From Daldinia sp. FL1419 (taxonomy: Eukaryota; Ascomycota; Sordariomycetes; Xylariales; Hypoxylaceae), in the NCBI GenBank assembly GCA_025201765.1, contig MU623433.1:88863-152862 (forward strand): a DNA stretch of 64,000 nucleotides, in the 5' to 3' direction. Position 1 is the first letter of the stretch. Every line of letters starts with the position of its first letter. Positions 33,185-45,896 of this stretch are shown piece after piece. The notes below the pieces were generated by a model that was not told the DNA's origin, did not search any database, and saw nothing but the letters and a program-made list of their open reading frames with translations. Both the position numbers and the translations under genes were made by a program.

Positions 33185-36100
33185 TTACATGACGACCTAA
33201 AAGCAAGTTAGCACGTGATTATGAAAGGTATGCCGAAGAGATAAACTTACGCAGTCGTCGTTCTGCTTGCCCTGAGGAATACCCATGGCTTCAAAAGTAG
33301 CAGGTCCTTGACTGGGCTTAGGCGTCGGCTTAGACGCCGGCACTGGTGCCGATACCGCCGAGGCTGGTGTACCAGCTGATGGAGGTGGAGTCGCCATTGG
33401 TGGTCGGGCCTGGGCCTGTTGGGGCGGGGCGCTTGAGCGACCGTAGTCCATTTGGCTCGGACGATCTTTTAGAGGTGCGCCGCCTCGGCCGCCGCTCGAT
33501 ACCCTCTGGCCACTGGGACCCCCTTGAGGTAACCCTCCTGGCATCGGCATCGAACTATTACGTGGGCCAAGCGCGCCGCTCATGGTAGGAGATGAGGGGC
33601 CTGAGCCCCGGCCGCCATGGTCGTAAGGACCACCAGTAGAAACACGTGCGCTATGGCCGTAGGGTCCCTGCATAGACGGACCTCCCGGACCGTAGCCGGC
33701 TGAGTATTGACCGGGCGGAGGCCCTTGTTTCGTGAGTCGGTTTGGTCCAGGACCGTGGCCAGAGCCGGGTCGCGGGTCATATCCGGCTGGCGGTATTCGC
33801 TGATCGAACTGTCCTGTGATAGGGCGAGATCTTGGGTCCCTTCCAGGGCTGTTTTGGCGGTAACCGCCTGGGCCTTGCGGTCCGTAACCGGCGGAAACCG
33901 GGCGACCGCGATTGGGGTCCATACCAGCTGGAGGGATAGGCAGCTGGCCTGCCGAATGAGACGGGCGTAGGCCGCCACTACTGGGAGATCCTGTGCGGAT
34001 CCCAAAGGAACTTCCCGGTCGGTCTGCGATAAGTCCGTTCGATCCTTTGATGCCCGGATTGTAGTGAGGAGCAAGTTGCGGCCTTCCACCCGACATATCG
34101 TCTTCGGGGTAAGGTACGGCAGCGGGTTTCGGCCGTACAGATAGAGCCGGCGGCCTGTCATCTTCGGGGTACGGAGCTGCCGAAACCGGTCGGTCGGGGA
34201 GGTTAACAGCAAAGGCGGGAGGCCGGTTCCCGCCGCTTATGGCGAGTCGGGAGGGGTCGGGCATGTCTGTGTGATCAAAGTTTTGTACCCTGGGGGACGG
34301 GTGAGGTGATACCCTAGGAGAATTGTCCTCTGTTACTGCCGGCATTGGGCTATTCACCTGCTTGAACCGTTCCGGCCTTTGACCCCTTTGCGAACCGTGC
34401 TTCGACTTGATCCGCGTCAACGCCGTCGTCTCGTGATCCTTCTTCGACAACGTCTTAGATTGCGATAGATTTTCTAGTCGGTCTACGGCGTCTTTGTTGC
34501 CATGGTCCGCCGCCAACTCGTACCACCTCCTGGCCTCTCTCAAATCTTTTTCGACAGATATTCCGATTTCGTAGTAGTAGCCTATGGCGAATTCTCCGGT
34601 CGGTAGCTTGGCCTTGGCGGCTAGCTGGGCATATTTAAAGGCGAGGGCTTCATTCTTTGCAAACGTTCCTTCGTAGCCGAATAAGAACCATCTGCTAACA
34701 CCTAGACAGGCTTCGGGCTGACCCTGCCTAGCAGCTAGACCGTAATAATGTAGCGACAGAGCCGGGTTGAAATCGCAGCCGAGCTGACACAATTCGTAAG
34801 CCTGCCCCATCTTCAGCTGGGCCTTAGCAAAGCCAAGATAGGCAGCCTTTTCGATATATTGTCGGGCAATAGCAATGTCATACTGTAGAACTCCGTCGGG
34901 AACGGCAACATCCGGAAGGTCTCTTGCGATTAGCATGCCGTACACGAAGGCGCCTTGAGGGGCGTCTTCGTCGGCTGTGTCCGCGGCGGTATGTATCATG
35001 TCTAAGCCCCTTGCGATATCCTTAGGCTGACCCCGCTGACCCAATAGGTTGATCATGCCTAGCCGGTAAGAGGCCGCGGAGTCGTTTACGGATAGACCCA
35101 TTTCGTAGTGCTGCATGGCCTTGTCCATATCGTTGGAGTTTTCGTATAGCATACCAATTCGGTAGTCTGCGCGACCCCATCCTGACTTGGCGGCGTTGGA
35201 ATAGCAAGTGTAGGCCTCCTTCTTATCTTGTCTCTTGCCGAACTTGCCAAATTCTAACCACTTGCCTTTTATGAATAAAGCTTCAGGATGTCCCTGGTCG
35301 GCAAGATATGTAATTATATTGATAGCGTCGATCCGCAGCTCGTGCTCGATCTTGGGTGTAGCTGTCCGTATTGGTAGGTCCCGATCGTTGGGGCTGCGCA
35401 TAGCCTCTTCTTCTCGAAGGGCAGCTTCGGCAGCTATCTCTACGTATGACAGAACATCGCGGGCCCAGCAGATTTGCATGTTAGGATCGTTGGAGTGGAG
35501 GACATGGTGGCGGCTCTCCGCTAAGACGGCTTCTTTCTCCTCGTCGCTAGGGGGGATATGCTCCCCTTGGACCTTGGGAAACGGCGAAAAAGAAGGTAAT
35601 TCGCGCATATCTCTAAGGTCGCTCTCGAACTGAGGAGCGCGGTCCTGAGTTTCTTGGAATGGGCTGAAGTTGGATGCGGGACTATAATCGGTGGCGGGGT
35701 TGTGACCGTCTTGGTATTGCTGCCCAAAGGTGTTAACTCTGGTATTTAGCACGGTGGACAACGAGGGTTCGCGGGTATGTCGCGGACCGGATCCGGGTAC
35801 TTGCGACGACGAGTTTCTTGGTTCTACTGATCGAGCTTCTAATTCCATGCGTTGAAGGCCTTGTTGCATGTTCTCGGGAACTTCTGGCATTACCCTATTA
35901 TGTGGGAAGGAAAGAAAAAAAGTTAGGTCAGGTCAGGTCAGGTCAGGTCAGGTTGGTATCAAGTCAGATGCTGACAATCGAGTCACAAAGATCTTGCATA
36001 TAGATATAGGTCTTGCATGCTGCTGGCTTGGGGTAGGGACTTGTCTCGCGAGGTAGAGGACAGGTAAGAAGGGGTGAACAGTATAAGTAATGTAGGTAGG

Positions 36101-38023
36101 TTAGGTAGATGATAGTGGAATAATAAGACGATAGGTAAAAGTAATCGTAGAGGTCTAGTTCCTTAGAGAAGACAGAAGACAGAAGATAGAAGATGGAAGA
36201 TAGAAAATAGAGAGAAAAAAACGTACCTTTGTGGTGACGGGGCTACGACCTCGGGCGGCATATAGTAGTCGTCCATACCCCCTGGATAGAAAGTAGCTCC
36301 AAAATTAGGCATTTCGAAATCGTCTTCGCTTGTCTGCGGCGTCTGCGGCGTCTGCGGCTTATGAGGACCTGCATAAAATTAAAAGAAAAATGTACTTGTC
36401 AGCCCGCTGCTTTCTGGAGCCAATGGGTCAAGGCTGGGGTGTAATGCCAGTCCGGCTAGCAGCCCGGCGTAAGATGATGGATGCTAATATGGATTGTGCT
36501 AAAGGGTATAAGGTAAGGTTTACTTGGGGGGTTCCAAGGTTGCTTTTGGTGTGTCTGGCAGTTCCAGTTGCCAGTGTCAATAATATGATAGGGAATTAAA
36601 AAAAGGAGGAATGTTCCAATCCGTTTTTCGTTGTTTGAGGCGGGGGGGTCCCCTAAATTTTCTTGTTCTTTTTTGGTTTTTTTTTTTTTCCCTTTTCTCT
36701 TATTTTCTCTTAATTCCTATTTCCTAGGTTAGGTATTTCCTATTTTCGACCGAGTGGCGGCCAAAAAACCGTAGTACGCAATAGGTCTATGGGGTTTTAT
36801 GGATTTTATGGGTTAATCAGTTGCGTTGATTGTTTCTCTTGTCTCTTTCTCCCCTCTTTAACAGGGGAACACATGTAATAAGGAGCAAGTACCGTAACCC
36901 TTGACTTGGCTTTGTGTTTCCGCTGTTAAGAGTAACAAAGTAACTCGAGGTAACCTGGAATTTTGGATCCGGCCTGGCGCCAGCTGAGAAGGTAATATAG
37001 TAGTAAGACTTATATTATCCTTGGATCCAAGACTAGATAGATTTTGGGGAATATTTAATTATTACGAAAAAAAAAAAAAAAAGAACAAAAAAAAGTTGTT
37101 GAAATTTTAATTTCCCATGTTGAGCGATGGTAATAATCGAAAAAAAGGGGTTGAGAACTTTATCGATTTCGAATAATGTTGTAAGTCTCAGGGTGACGAT
37201 TATGTTTAAGTGTTTCCGGTCGGCCTAGACGCGGACGCAAGACGCAAGTCTCTCTGATTAAAGACTGAAAATGACCACCGCTGAGGGGCTCAGGTACTTT
37301 CGTCTGGACCGCCACTTCCCTGAAAAGGTTAGACCAGGTCTGCTAAGCCTCCTAGCCCCAAGATTTGGAGTATTTTTTCTGATAGGTACTAACCTAGAGT
37401 ACTAATTTAAAAGCCAGTCTCGGCCAAGTTAGGCACCCGTTTTAATAATAAAGATGACCCCAAAATCAGACGTAAGCCATTGCATTCTCGAATAATGGCG
37501 CGTATTGCTTAACCTAATTCATTGGCTTCCAGAGTGGATAGAGATGCCGACTTTCTGTAGCCGAAACCGTACAAGCAGGCATTATAGATATGCCAGATTA
37601 TGTTATATTTCTGGCGCCATCAAGGGTTGTCTTTAAGATATCAAGATATGATATCACTACCTCTTACAAGGTAGACATGTAATATAAAATGTTGACCTTT
37701 CGTCGCATCACGTTCCTGCATGGCTGCACGATCGTCCCGAATAACGGATCGCTACGTGGAAGGTTCGGTCCCGGACGCTTAAAATCCAAGGGTCCAACGG
37801 TAGTATCCATTGGTGTCCATCGAGCCGGGAAAATCTTAAATCGATATCCGTGCAGGGCCTGGTGGGTGTGTGGTATGGGGGGTGGTATAGGTGGTAATAG
37901 GGGGGAGGGCATCGTGTAAGGAATACAAAAAAGGGGATCAGTTTACATACCTTGGTCGCTCCTGGACTGCACGTCCGCAGTTAGTGTCGGCCGCGCGTTA
38001 TTTGCTTGAGCCTCCGTCGTCAT
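33185..38023 (-). CDS. SKT5: Chitin synthase activator with Sel1 repeats and CaaX box (Skt5/Chs4 family)
   Basis: Activator and localisation factor of the Chs3-type chitin synthase at sites of cell-wall growth. Four exons on the minus strand: 38023-37951, 36368-36227, 35894-33251, 33196-33185 (956 aa). The first exon encodes MTTEAQANNARPTLTADVQ; exon 2 encodes a Pro/Thr-Gln repeat and GGMDDYYMPPEVVAP. The long third exon has a disordered region, then an array of Sel1-like repeats at about residues 273-535 (HPEALFIKGKWLEFG, ADYRIGMLYE, AKAQLKMGQAYELCQLG, ARRWYELAADHGNKDA), then a long Pro/Gly/Ser-rich tail. The last exon has four codons, VVM plus stop, so the protein ends in CVVM, a farnesylation CaaX box conserved in this family. 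Intron 1 is 1,582 nt, very long for this genome; intron 2 is 332 nt and contains an AGGTC array. Exons 1 and 2 are joined by phase and splice signals, not by homology I can verify. Confidence 0.88.
35925..35949. repeat. AGGTC pentamer tandem repeat (5 units)
   Basis: Five perfect AGGTC units followed by AGG, in the second intron of SKT5 close to its 3' acceptor. Confidence 0.9.
36369..37950 (-). other. 1.58 kb first intron of SKT5
   Basis: Donor GTATGT (revcomp of 37945-37950) and acceptor ATGCAG next to 36368; the joined codon completes Gly25. Contents include poly-A/T runs at about 36670-36690 and 37065-37095. A chance minus-strand frame of 82 codons (37912-37664) has no supported function. 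An alternative is a second promoter inside this interval. Confidence 0.6.
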
Positions 38024-40233
38024 CTTTATCGGTACGTAGAAGCGATCGTATTAGTCTAATTAACTACTACGTAATCCCTGTTGATAATGTGGAATACTAC
38101 CAGTTTATATAAGAAAAATCAAGGCTATATATCATGGTAAGAATAGCAGCAAGGGAACTGGTAGTTGGGCGAAGCATGTAGAACTAAGGGAACTAATGAA
38201 AGTCCTACGAGTCCAAGAAGCTGGTTTTTAAGAGTCTAATTTATTTAAATCTAACCCTATTTTACCCCTAGCAACTTCCAGCCATACTTAGATGTTTGGA
38301 TCTAATCTGGGTAGGAGTTAATATGAAATATACGGCAGTATCCGGAGCGAGATGAAGGGAATTTACGACGACGGCGGCCGAGATGCCCGCTACCGATCAA
38401 GGGGGAGCCGATAATAGATTTCGAGAATGAAATGAAGCTTCCGTGATCCTTTCAGGATATGATTATGGCAAAGACATGGTTATACGGGCAGGGTGAAGAA
38501 ACAAATATTTACCTGATTAGTTTGTACGTCAATGCTTCAAAGTTACCATGTAGGCGATACAACGGGAACGATGTTCTTCCTTACGTTGTAATGCAGGCCA
38601 AATGGAGAATATCGCGGCTAGTAGACCACATAGCCTCAGTTGTGTTTCTATTTCTGGATCAGCACGGCCGTAGCCGCAGCTGAAATAGGATGTACCTAGC
38701 CACAGATATCCACTGATAGCAAACAGTTGACAGCAATCCTCATCCCCCGCTGATCCTTCAGGGTTTTGTTCTTTGCACGGGGGATCTTAATGCAAAAGAC
38801 TTCCAGATTGAAAGATTACCCCAAGCTGCCCGAGACGCACCATCGAATAACGAGATCTGGATTGTTAATTAATATAGCTACCATGCGTATAGTCGTCTTG
38901 GGTGCCTAAAGTAATATAGCATATGCACCGTATATGTACGAACACAACATATTCTTCCGTATTCGTGGGACGAGATTAAAAAGATCGGACAAAGATAAAA
39001 TCACTAAGCTTAATAGAGTAGTACCAAGAAACGATAGGCGACGTAGAAACACAAGGCATACCCGCCGTGTTACCTAGGTTCTAGAAAGGGCACAGGAAGC
39101 GTCGGAAGTTTCTATCAAGACCCAAAGACCCATTTGCTACAGTTGGCAGGACGGAATGAAACACGACTGAATATCCTGTATATCTGATGTGGCATGTGGA
39201 TCTGTGCCGGTTCACCGCGTCCGGCTTAAGCAAGCTAGTAGACCAAATAATTAACATTATTGAAAAAAGTATCCGAAAAGAGCTATACAAGGTGGTTGAT
39301 ACGTGACCAGGACCTCGTGGACAATGGGCAGTGGATGGCCGTCAACTGACGAGACCCAGAAAGCGATGGACAACCCATACAAGATAACCACCTCTTTTTT
39401 TTTTGTTTAGTTTTTTTTCCCCGTCCGCTCTAGGTAGAAGAAGAGACACATAATTGTAATTAACTCTCTTATTAATAAAATACGATGGAATAAGACATGT
39501 GGAAGAAAGTTGCGCGGCTGTCTTGATAATACCATTCAATCGATTATTTCGATTGAATTAGGTGTTTTTGGGATTAGTTAGCAACTAAAAAAGAATAAAA
39601 AATAAATCGAACAAAAGAAAGATGAATATACGAATAAGAAGAAGTGGGACTTCGAGCCCGAGCCAAAGCCCGAACCCACAAGCACAAGCACAAACACAAG
39701 CACAAGCACAAGCACAAGCCACAAATACAAATCTGGGTACATTTCGGAGCTTTCGAAGCTTCAGCCACATATGGCGCAGAGCTCGTCATTCCATCTCTAC
39801 CTTCAAACAAAGTGGATCGGGTTCTTTCGTCAGCCTCTCAGCCTGCTGCTGCTTGCCTTGCCTCATTACCAAACCGATAAATCCAAATTCCCATTCATCA
39901 TCACCCAATCCAAGTCTGCAAGAGCAACAACACTCTGCAAGCCCAACATTTCCTACTCGAAGAATACAAATTAGTTCGTTCGAGATTACTCCGGAAACAC
40001 CTCCTCCGACTGGGAATTCCGAACGAGCGAAACAAGCAGCTTCTTCTTCACACTCGTACTCTCTGTTCCCTTCCCCAACGATAACAACTTCTAGACTCCC
40101 ATACCCACACTCTGCCGGCATCAGCGAAGCCGTCACCCCCGTAGCTTTATCCTCGCTACCATCCACCGCGCCGTCCACGCCGTTACTCCCACCAGCCTCG
40201 TTATCTCCTCCGCCACGACCCACGCCCACCGTC
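38024..40233. promoter_or_regulatory. Divergent intergenic region SKT5 / RPN12
   Basis: 2.2 kb between two divergent start codons. No independent gene is supported. The last 612 bases are open in the RPN12 frame from an ATG at 39622 and include a CACAAG hexamer array (39677-39718); this is treated as upstream leader, see findings. Confidence 0.5.
39677..39718. repeat. CACAAG hexamer tandem repeat (7 units)
   Basis: Seven units, one of them CACAAA. In the frame of RPN12 it would read as alternating Gln-Ala with one Thr. Confidence 0.9.
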
Positions 40234-41186
40234 ATGGCTGAACGAACGCTCCAGCAGATCCTTGCCCAGCTGCGCTCGAATCCGGGGCTGCCCTACCCCG
40301 AAGCCTCATCGCTACTCTCCAAAGCAAAAATCCAACTTCTCCAGCTCAAGGCCGCCACCCCCGGCGCCCCGGGGTCTACCTCCGCTTCCCCGCAGCACCT
40401 GGCCCTCGCGAGAGACATCTACGAGCAGGGCGCCTTGTTCAGCATCCGCGCGCGAAACCCAGATGCCTTTACCCGCTATGTCTCGCAGCTGCAGCCCTTT
40501 TACGAAATACCTGCCCTAGCTGCCGGTGGAGAGCGAAACAAGGTCACCGGGCTGTACCTGCTGCTGCTGTTGACGCAGGGCCGGTACGCCGAGTTCCACT
40601 CCGAGCTCGAGACCCTAAGCACTCGGGCTAAGGAGGGCGGTACCGGCGAGATCGAGGGCGACCGCTTTTTGGGATACCCGATTAAGCTCGAGCGATGGCT
40701 CATGGAGGGTAGCTACGACCGCGTGTGGAAGTCTATGAAGAGTCGGGAGGTGCCGAGTGAGGAGTATGGTGTTTTCTCTGAGGTGAGTTTATGTACTCTA
40801 TTCATCTTTACTTGCCTACACTATCCAACCTCACAAACAAATACAATATAACGTATAAACTAACCCATCTACAACAGATCCTAACATCCCAAATCCGCTC
40901 CGAAATCGCCTCCAGCAGCGAGCGCGCATACCCCTCCCTGCCCCTAAGCAGCACCAAATCCCTTCTCTTCCTCGACTCCGAAGGCGCCGTAATCGACTTC
41001 GCGCGGCACCGCGGCTGGTCCGTCCGCGACGGCCACATATACTTCCCTACCTCCGCCGCCACCGTCGACGGCGAGCCCGTCAACGTCGCCAACGAAGCAG
41101 ACGCCGACTCCAACGAGAAGGAGTTCAGCCGCATGGTCATCGAGAACGCCTTGGGGTATGCTCGTGAGCTTGAGACTATCGTCTAG
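40234..41186 (+). CDS. RPN12: 26S proteasome lid subunit Rpn12
   Basis: PCI-domain subunit that joins the 19S lid last and triggers lid-base assembly. Two exons, 40234-40782 and 40878-41186, give 285 aa, the usual length. The start MAERTLQQILAQL matches the common N-terminus of the family. The middle contains ARDIYEQGALFSIRARN, RYVSQLQPFYEI and GLYLLLLLTQGRYAEFHSELE. The PCI part includes SYDRVWKSMKSREVPSEEYGVFSEIL, EIASSSERAYPSLPLSSTK and the C-terminal IENALGYARELETIV. The frame upstream is open for another 204 codons to an ATG at 39622, but that stretch is Ser/Pro-rich with a Gln-Ala array and does not belong to the conserved protein. The intron (40783-40877) is 95 nt. Confidence 0.94.
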
Positions 41187-41914
41187 ACGGACTGGCTGGA
41201 CTTGGTCTGGCTTTGAGATAAGTTTGAGTTTAAACGTCAGAGGGATAGGGACGAGTACATGTCTGCTCAACCCAACCTACCAAGTGGGGGCCATAATGAG
41301 AACCGGGCCCAAGAAATGAAAAATGCAAAATGAAACGGTCGTCGAGGTTCTAGTCGCGTTAAAGACCCGATTGATCGATTACGCGGAGGGGAGAGTTCCG
41401 ATGCACTTAATAATTATCATAGGAGACAGCATGAGTGATAGATAGATAAGCTAGCCAAGTTGAGTGGATCGTCTATCGAAAAGACCGTAGAGGTCTTGAG
41501 CCTCTGCATGAATAAGATGAAATTCAGCAGCAGTAACTACCGTGCGTGCGTTAAACCGAGTTGTTGGTGATTTTGATATTCTGTCTGCTCTTATGAGTAG
41601 ATATGAGACTTGCGTTGTGGGTAACAACTTAGGCATAGTATACTACGCACCCAGCGTAGCGTTCCTGGTGCTGCGCACTTGAGACTAATACACCAACTGA
41701 TTGATCACTTATAATGGAATTAATAATGGTATGAATAGGTAGGTTTCATTTGATTCAACGCCTCATGCCAGCTTTCTACATAAACATACGATGAATCATT
41801 TCAGCCTCTGGTCGGACCTCGACCCAGCGACAAAGACTTTTTTTCCCCCTCTCCTCTTCTCATAATATTCATCATTAGCTAAGGTAAGGTAGGCTATCAG
41901 ACACCTCTTTCTAT
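41187..41914. other. Convergent intergenic region RPN12/COP1
   Basis: 728 bases between two 3' ends. No coding or RNA signal was recognised. A T-run is at about 41840-41847. Confidence 0.6.
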
Positions 41915-44900
41915 CTACGCAAACAACTTGATACCGCTACCGTGCTTACCCACCTCGCACACCTCGCAGACGGCGCAGACGGTGCCCTTGTACTTGGTGT
42001 GGTACTTGGACCCGTCGAACGCGCACTCCTCGTACGGCGTACCGCTGTAGATGGGTGTGTGGCTGGCAGCGCAGATCTCGAACTCGGCGAACTGGTCGTA
42101 TTCAATCTCCACCGCGTCGTGCGGGTTACGCTCACACTGTGCTTTTATTCTTCGGGCCTGTTTACTAAATTAGTGATTTTGTAAGCAACATGAGGATAAG
42201 CGAACACTTACGGTTTCGAGAATCTTTGGAGCACCACCATTGGCCAGGATGCGGTTGGCGAAGCTTAAGGCGGAGCTAAAGTTCTTGCTTCTGGATGCTA
42301 AGTTCATGGCGTTCAGGAGGGCGAGTTGTCGGTGGGGAACCTCAATCTTGGGAATTGTGAAGTATGCCGACAGCTCAAGGCTTCGCTTGTGAAGGGAAGG
42401 GTTACCGTTGATGGCATCGGGAGGGCCTAATTTTCTTCGGGCGAGCTCGATTGACATAGCGACAGTGTATTCGCTTGCCGAGGTGATGAGTTTCTTAGCT
42501 TCTGCCACTTCGCTCTCGCTCGCGACTGCGTTTGCGAGCATGGCATGTAGGATGCTCTTGAAGATTTGTACACCCTGTTCGAGTTTGTTCGTCTTCATCG
42601 CGTCGTATCCCTTGTGAAGGTCGTTGGTAGCGAGATGCTCGATATCTCGGGGAATAATGGGCAGAACTTTCCTAGGATCCGTCTCCTCCAAAGTTCGGCG
42701 AACATAATTAACTAGAGGTGGTAAGCCAGGGGATGCGGGGAGGAAGGTCCTCGACGCAGAGTAGATCTCTAAGAAACGGGGCTTGAGAGGGGCGAAGTTG
42801 ACGGCACCGACTTGTCGGTTAAGGAGGTTCATGGCAGATTCGAAGGAACCTGCGGCGATGTGATCTGCGGCTAACGGAGAATTGCGAGCCCACAGATCGG
42901 CCTCGCTGCTGCCGGCTCCACCAGCATCCGTGCTTTCAACATTGACAAAGTCGCTATCGGCCTCGGGAACAATGTCATCACCCATATCCCATCCGGCCGC
43001 ATCTTCATCGTCCTCGGCCTCCAAGCCCCCACTTCGCTTAGCGGCAACATCTTCGTCGGCGGTCTCATCTAGAAGTGAGGCACCGGCTGCCGCGGGCTCG
43101 TCTTCGAGAGTTATGCCTTCTAATTGGCTAGCAAGGGCCTTCTCGAAGAAAGACTGCGAGGTCGCCTTCGTAGGCCAGTTGGCCTTGTAAGTCGGGACAA
43201 CCGGCTTGGGAGGAGTGAGATGCTCTCCAAAGGAAGGCAACTTCAGCTGCTCCTCCGTAATACCGGTTGCCTCTAAGATAGATTGGCATTCCTCCTCGAG
43301 GCCGTGTGCTTTGGCGGTCATGTACGCTAGGGGATCTGCAGGTTTATTAGTCCCCCTACTTGTTGATATTAATAAAAAGGCGAAATAACTCACATAAGTC
43401 GATCTCTTTGAACATTTGTATCCTGTCCTCAACTTCACCTAGGTATAGCGCGTTCTGGAATCTCGCTGTAAAGTCGCCTCGGTGCTCGGCGATCTTGGCC
43501 ATTCTTGCTAATTTCGAATGGTCGCCAGTCGCGAGATATAGGAAAGAAAGTTTGTCGAACTGCTTGAGCTTCTGGTAAGCCATCTCCACAACCTGGTGGT
43601 TTCCGTGCGCCAAAGCCTCGGCGCCTAACCTCGTCCAAAGCTTGGGTCGGTCCAGTTCCTTTGCCATCTCTACAGCTACGTCGAGGTTGCCGCATTCGAT
43701 AGCAAGTTCGAAACGAGTAGTCGGGTCCTGCACGAATTGTAAAGCGATCTCAGGGTATCCCTTCTTCTGGAGATACGAAATGATGGATTGGCCGACCAAA
43801 CTAGAAGTACGGATGATGTGGAGCATCTCCTCGTAGTTGCGCTTTACTAGCGACAGCTTGAAGCGGTATTCCGTCGGATCGATGTGGAGGATCTTAGGCC
43901 TGGCGGCGCGGTCAAGGCAGTAGACATTTCGGCCCTTGACTCTTACGAGGTAGACAGTCTGGTCTAGCGTCCTAACAATACCATTGTCGCCATTCATAAG
44001 AGTGTACTTGACGTGATTGAGAGTAGAATAGAGTAGAACTCCCGCATCATCCCAGGTTGCGCTCTTGATCCTGATAGTCTCGTGTAGAGTGCTAACCTGT
44101 TCAAGAGTCTTCGTCACAATCGTGACGTTATGCTTGCTTAAAAGAGCCGCATGAAGACCATCGTTCGACCAAACAACATACTTAACACCGTTCACGGCTA
44201 ACTCAGCAATGCTTTTCTTTTGCTGGATATCGTAGAGATGAACCGCGGTAGGAGTGATTATGAGCAGATTTCCAGTGCCACCAAAGTAGATATCGGTAGT
44301 TCCGGGAGGGGGCTTAATACTCCTTGCCGTGTTATTAGAAAGATCTTTAATGTCGATGTTTTGTGCGGACGTGTCAAGAACTGCAAATCGATTTCGGGCT
44401 ACGAAGATGGCGGAATTCCCTGATCCACTCTTCGAGTCTGTCGCTTCCAACGCGCCGGAACCGTCTCGGGGAAGGTTAATTAACTCGTATTTGCCTCCGT
44501 CAGCAGGCGAAGTTACGAGGACGGAGCGCTCGGCCGGGTTATAAGACAACGTGCGAGGAGGGACCCAGGCGCTGCCGAGTCGCTTCAAGGACAACAATGT
44601 CGGGCTCTCGGCGTTCTTCTGGAAGTCGTAAGAACGGACGTGTTTCTCTTTCGTAACAAAGAAGAGAGAGTTTTGGTGGACGGTAGAGGCCGGACGCTCG
44701 CGTTCCAGTTTGAATACCATCACACCATTGTCGTGACCAGCAGCAAACAAGTTGATTTCGGGGTGCGCCGCAATAACCCAAAATCGGTCGTTTTCTCGCT
44801 TAAATGATTGGACGGCGGTACGCTTCTGAGAATCCCATACCCGAATTGTCTTATCCTCACCGCAGGACAGAATTAAGTCTTGATGAGGGTGGAACAGACA

Positions 44901-45896
44901 ACCCGAAGCGTTTTGAAAGTGACCACGGCAAGTATCCACCTCCCAAGCCTTCGTCTCGCTGAATCGCCATAGCTTTATAAGACGATCGTCGCCGGCGGAA
45001 ACGATATGCGGCGCTGTAGGGTGAAAAGCGACCCAATTTACGCCTCGGTCGTGGCCCTCGAGGACGAACTTCACCATCGCGTCTGTGTTACCAAACATAT
45101 CGGTCTGCTGGGCGTTCGATCGGGCGACTTGGTCCTCGAAGGACATGGATGTCGGAGCGGAGTGCTTCTTTCGTAGACCGGATATATCCCAAACGCGAAC
45201 GGACTGATCGAGAGACGCAGATACTACAAGGTCGTCTTTAGGGTGGAACTGAGCGCACATTACGTAGTGGTTGTGGCCAGTCATCGTGCAAACTAAATCA
45301 CTTGTCAGCACACGTTTCCGAGGCCTAATTTCCTTCGAGGCCCATACTTAATGAACGATTTTGCCAGTTCCATATTCGAATCGTCTGATCGTCGGAGGCT
45401 GATATGATCCACGGCAGCTCGTGGTGGAAGAAAACGGTTCGTACATAGTCGAGATGCCCGTTCAAGGTGAATAGACATCTTCTTGTCTGGTAAGACCAGA
45501 CCTTAATCTTGTAGTCGTCGCCACCGGAGACGAAAAGAGGTTGTGTTTTGTGGAAATCGACGCCTCGGACGGGACCGTCGTGCTCTTCGAAACGATCGAT
45601 AAGGGTTCCCATGCGGTAATCCCATAGCTGTATAGTCGACGAGTGTAGTGATACGAGGATCCATGGTCTGGATTGCTCTTACATTAGCAACGAATGGCGG
45701 TGACGATAGGCAAGGATATATCGAAGGGGGGATATTCGAACCTCTTTGGGTGAAAGGCAATACCTTTCGCTCTCGAAGACTTGGACTCGAACTATCGGGA
45801 GATGCATTAGTATATGATTTAAAAGAATGCGACAGATTTAAAAACATGTCAATGGGGGTTATGTACCTTCGTTAGCATTCCCGAAGAGGCCTGCAT
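41915..45896 (-). CDS. COP1: Coatomer subunit alpha (alpha-COP)
   Basis: Large WD40 subunit of the COPI coat that drives Golgi-to-ER retrieval and binds dilysine cargo tails. Six exons on the minus strand: 45896-45867, 45791-45742, 45667-45348, 45292-43394, 43335-42212, 42157-41915 (1221 aa). The first exon has ten codons (MQASSGMLTK) and the second seventeen (FESKSSRAKGIAFHPK). The N-terminal beta-propeller follows: PWILVSLHSSTIQLWDYR, YKIKVWSYQTRRCLFTLNGH, DQTIRIWNW, DQSVRVWDISGLRKK, DKTIRVWDSQKR. The coatomer WD-associated region contains YLQKKGYPEIALQFVQD. A flexible acidic linker precedes the C-terminal domain, which ends in CAASHTPIYSGTP and CAVCEVCEVGKHGSGIKLFA. Exon phases all agree, and the protein length matches the family. 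The small first exons are easily missed by gene finders. Divergent from the UGGT gene across 1 kb. Confidence 0.95.

Noticed and set aside
37664..37912. 82-codon minus-strand open frame inside the SKT5 first intron
   Set aside because: Proline-rich by composition only, with no family resemblance; it lies between two well-phased exons.
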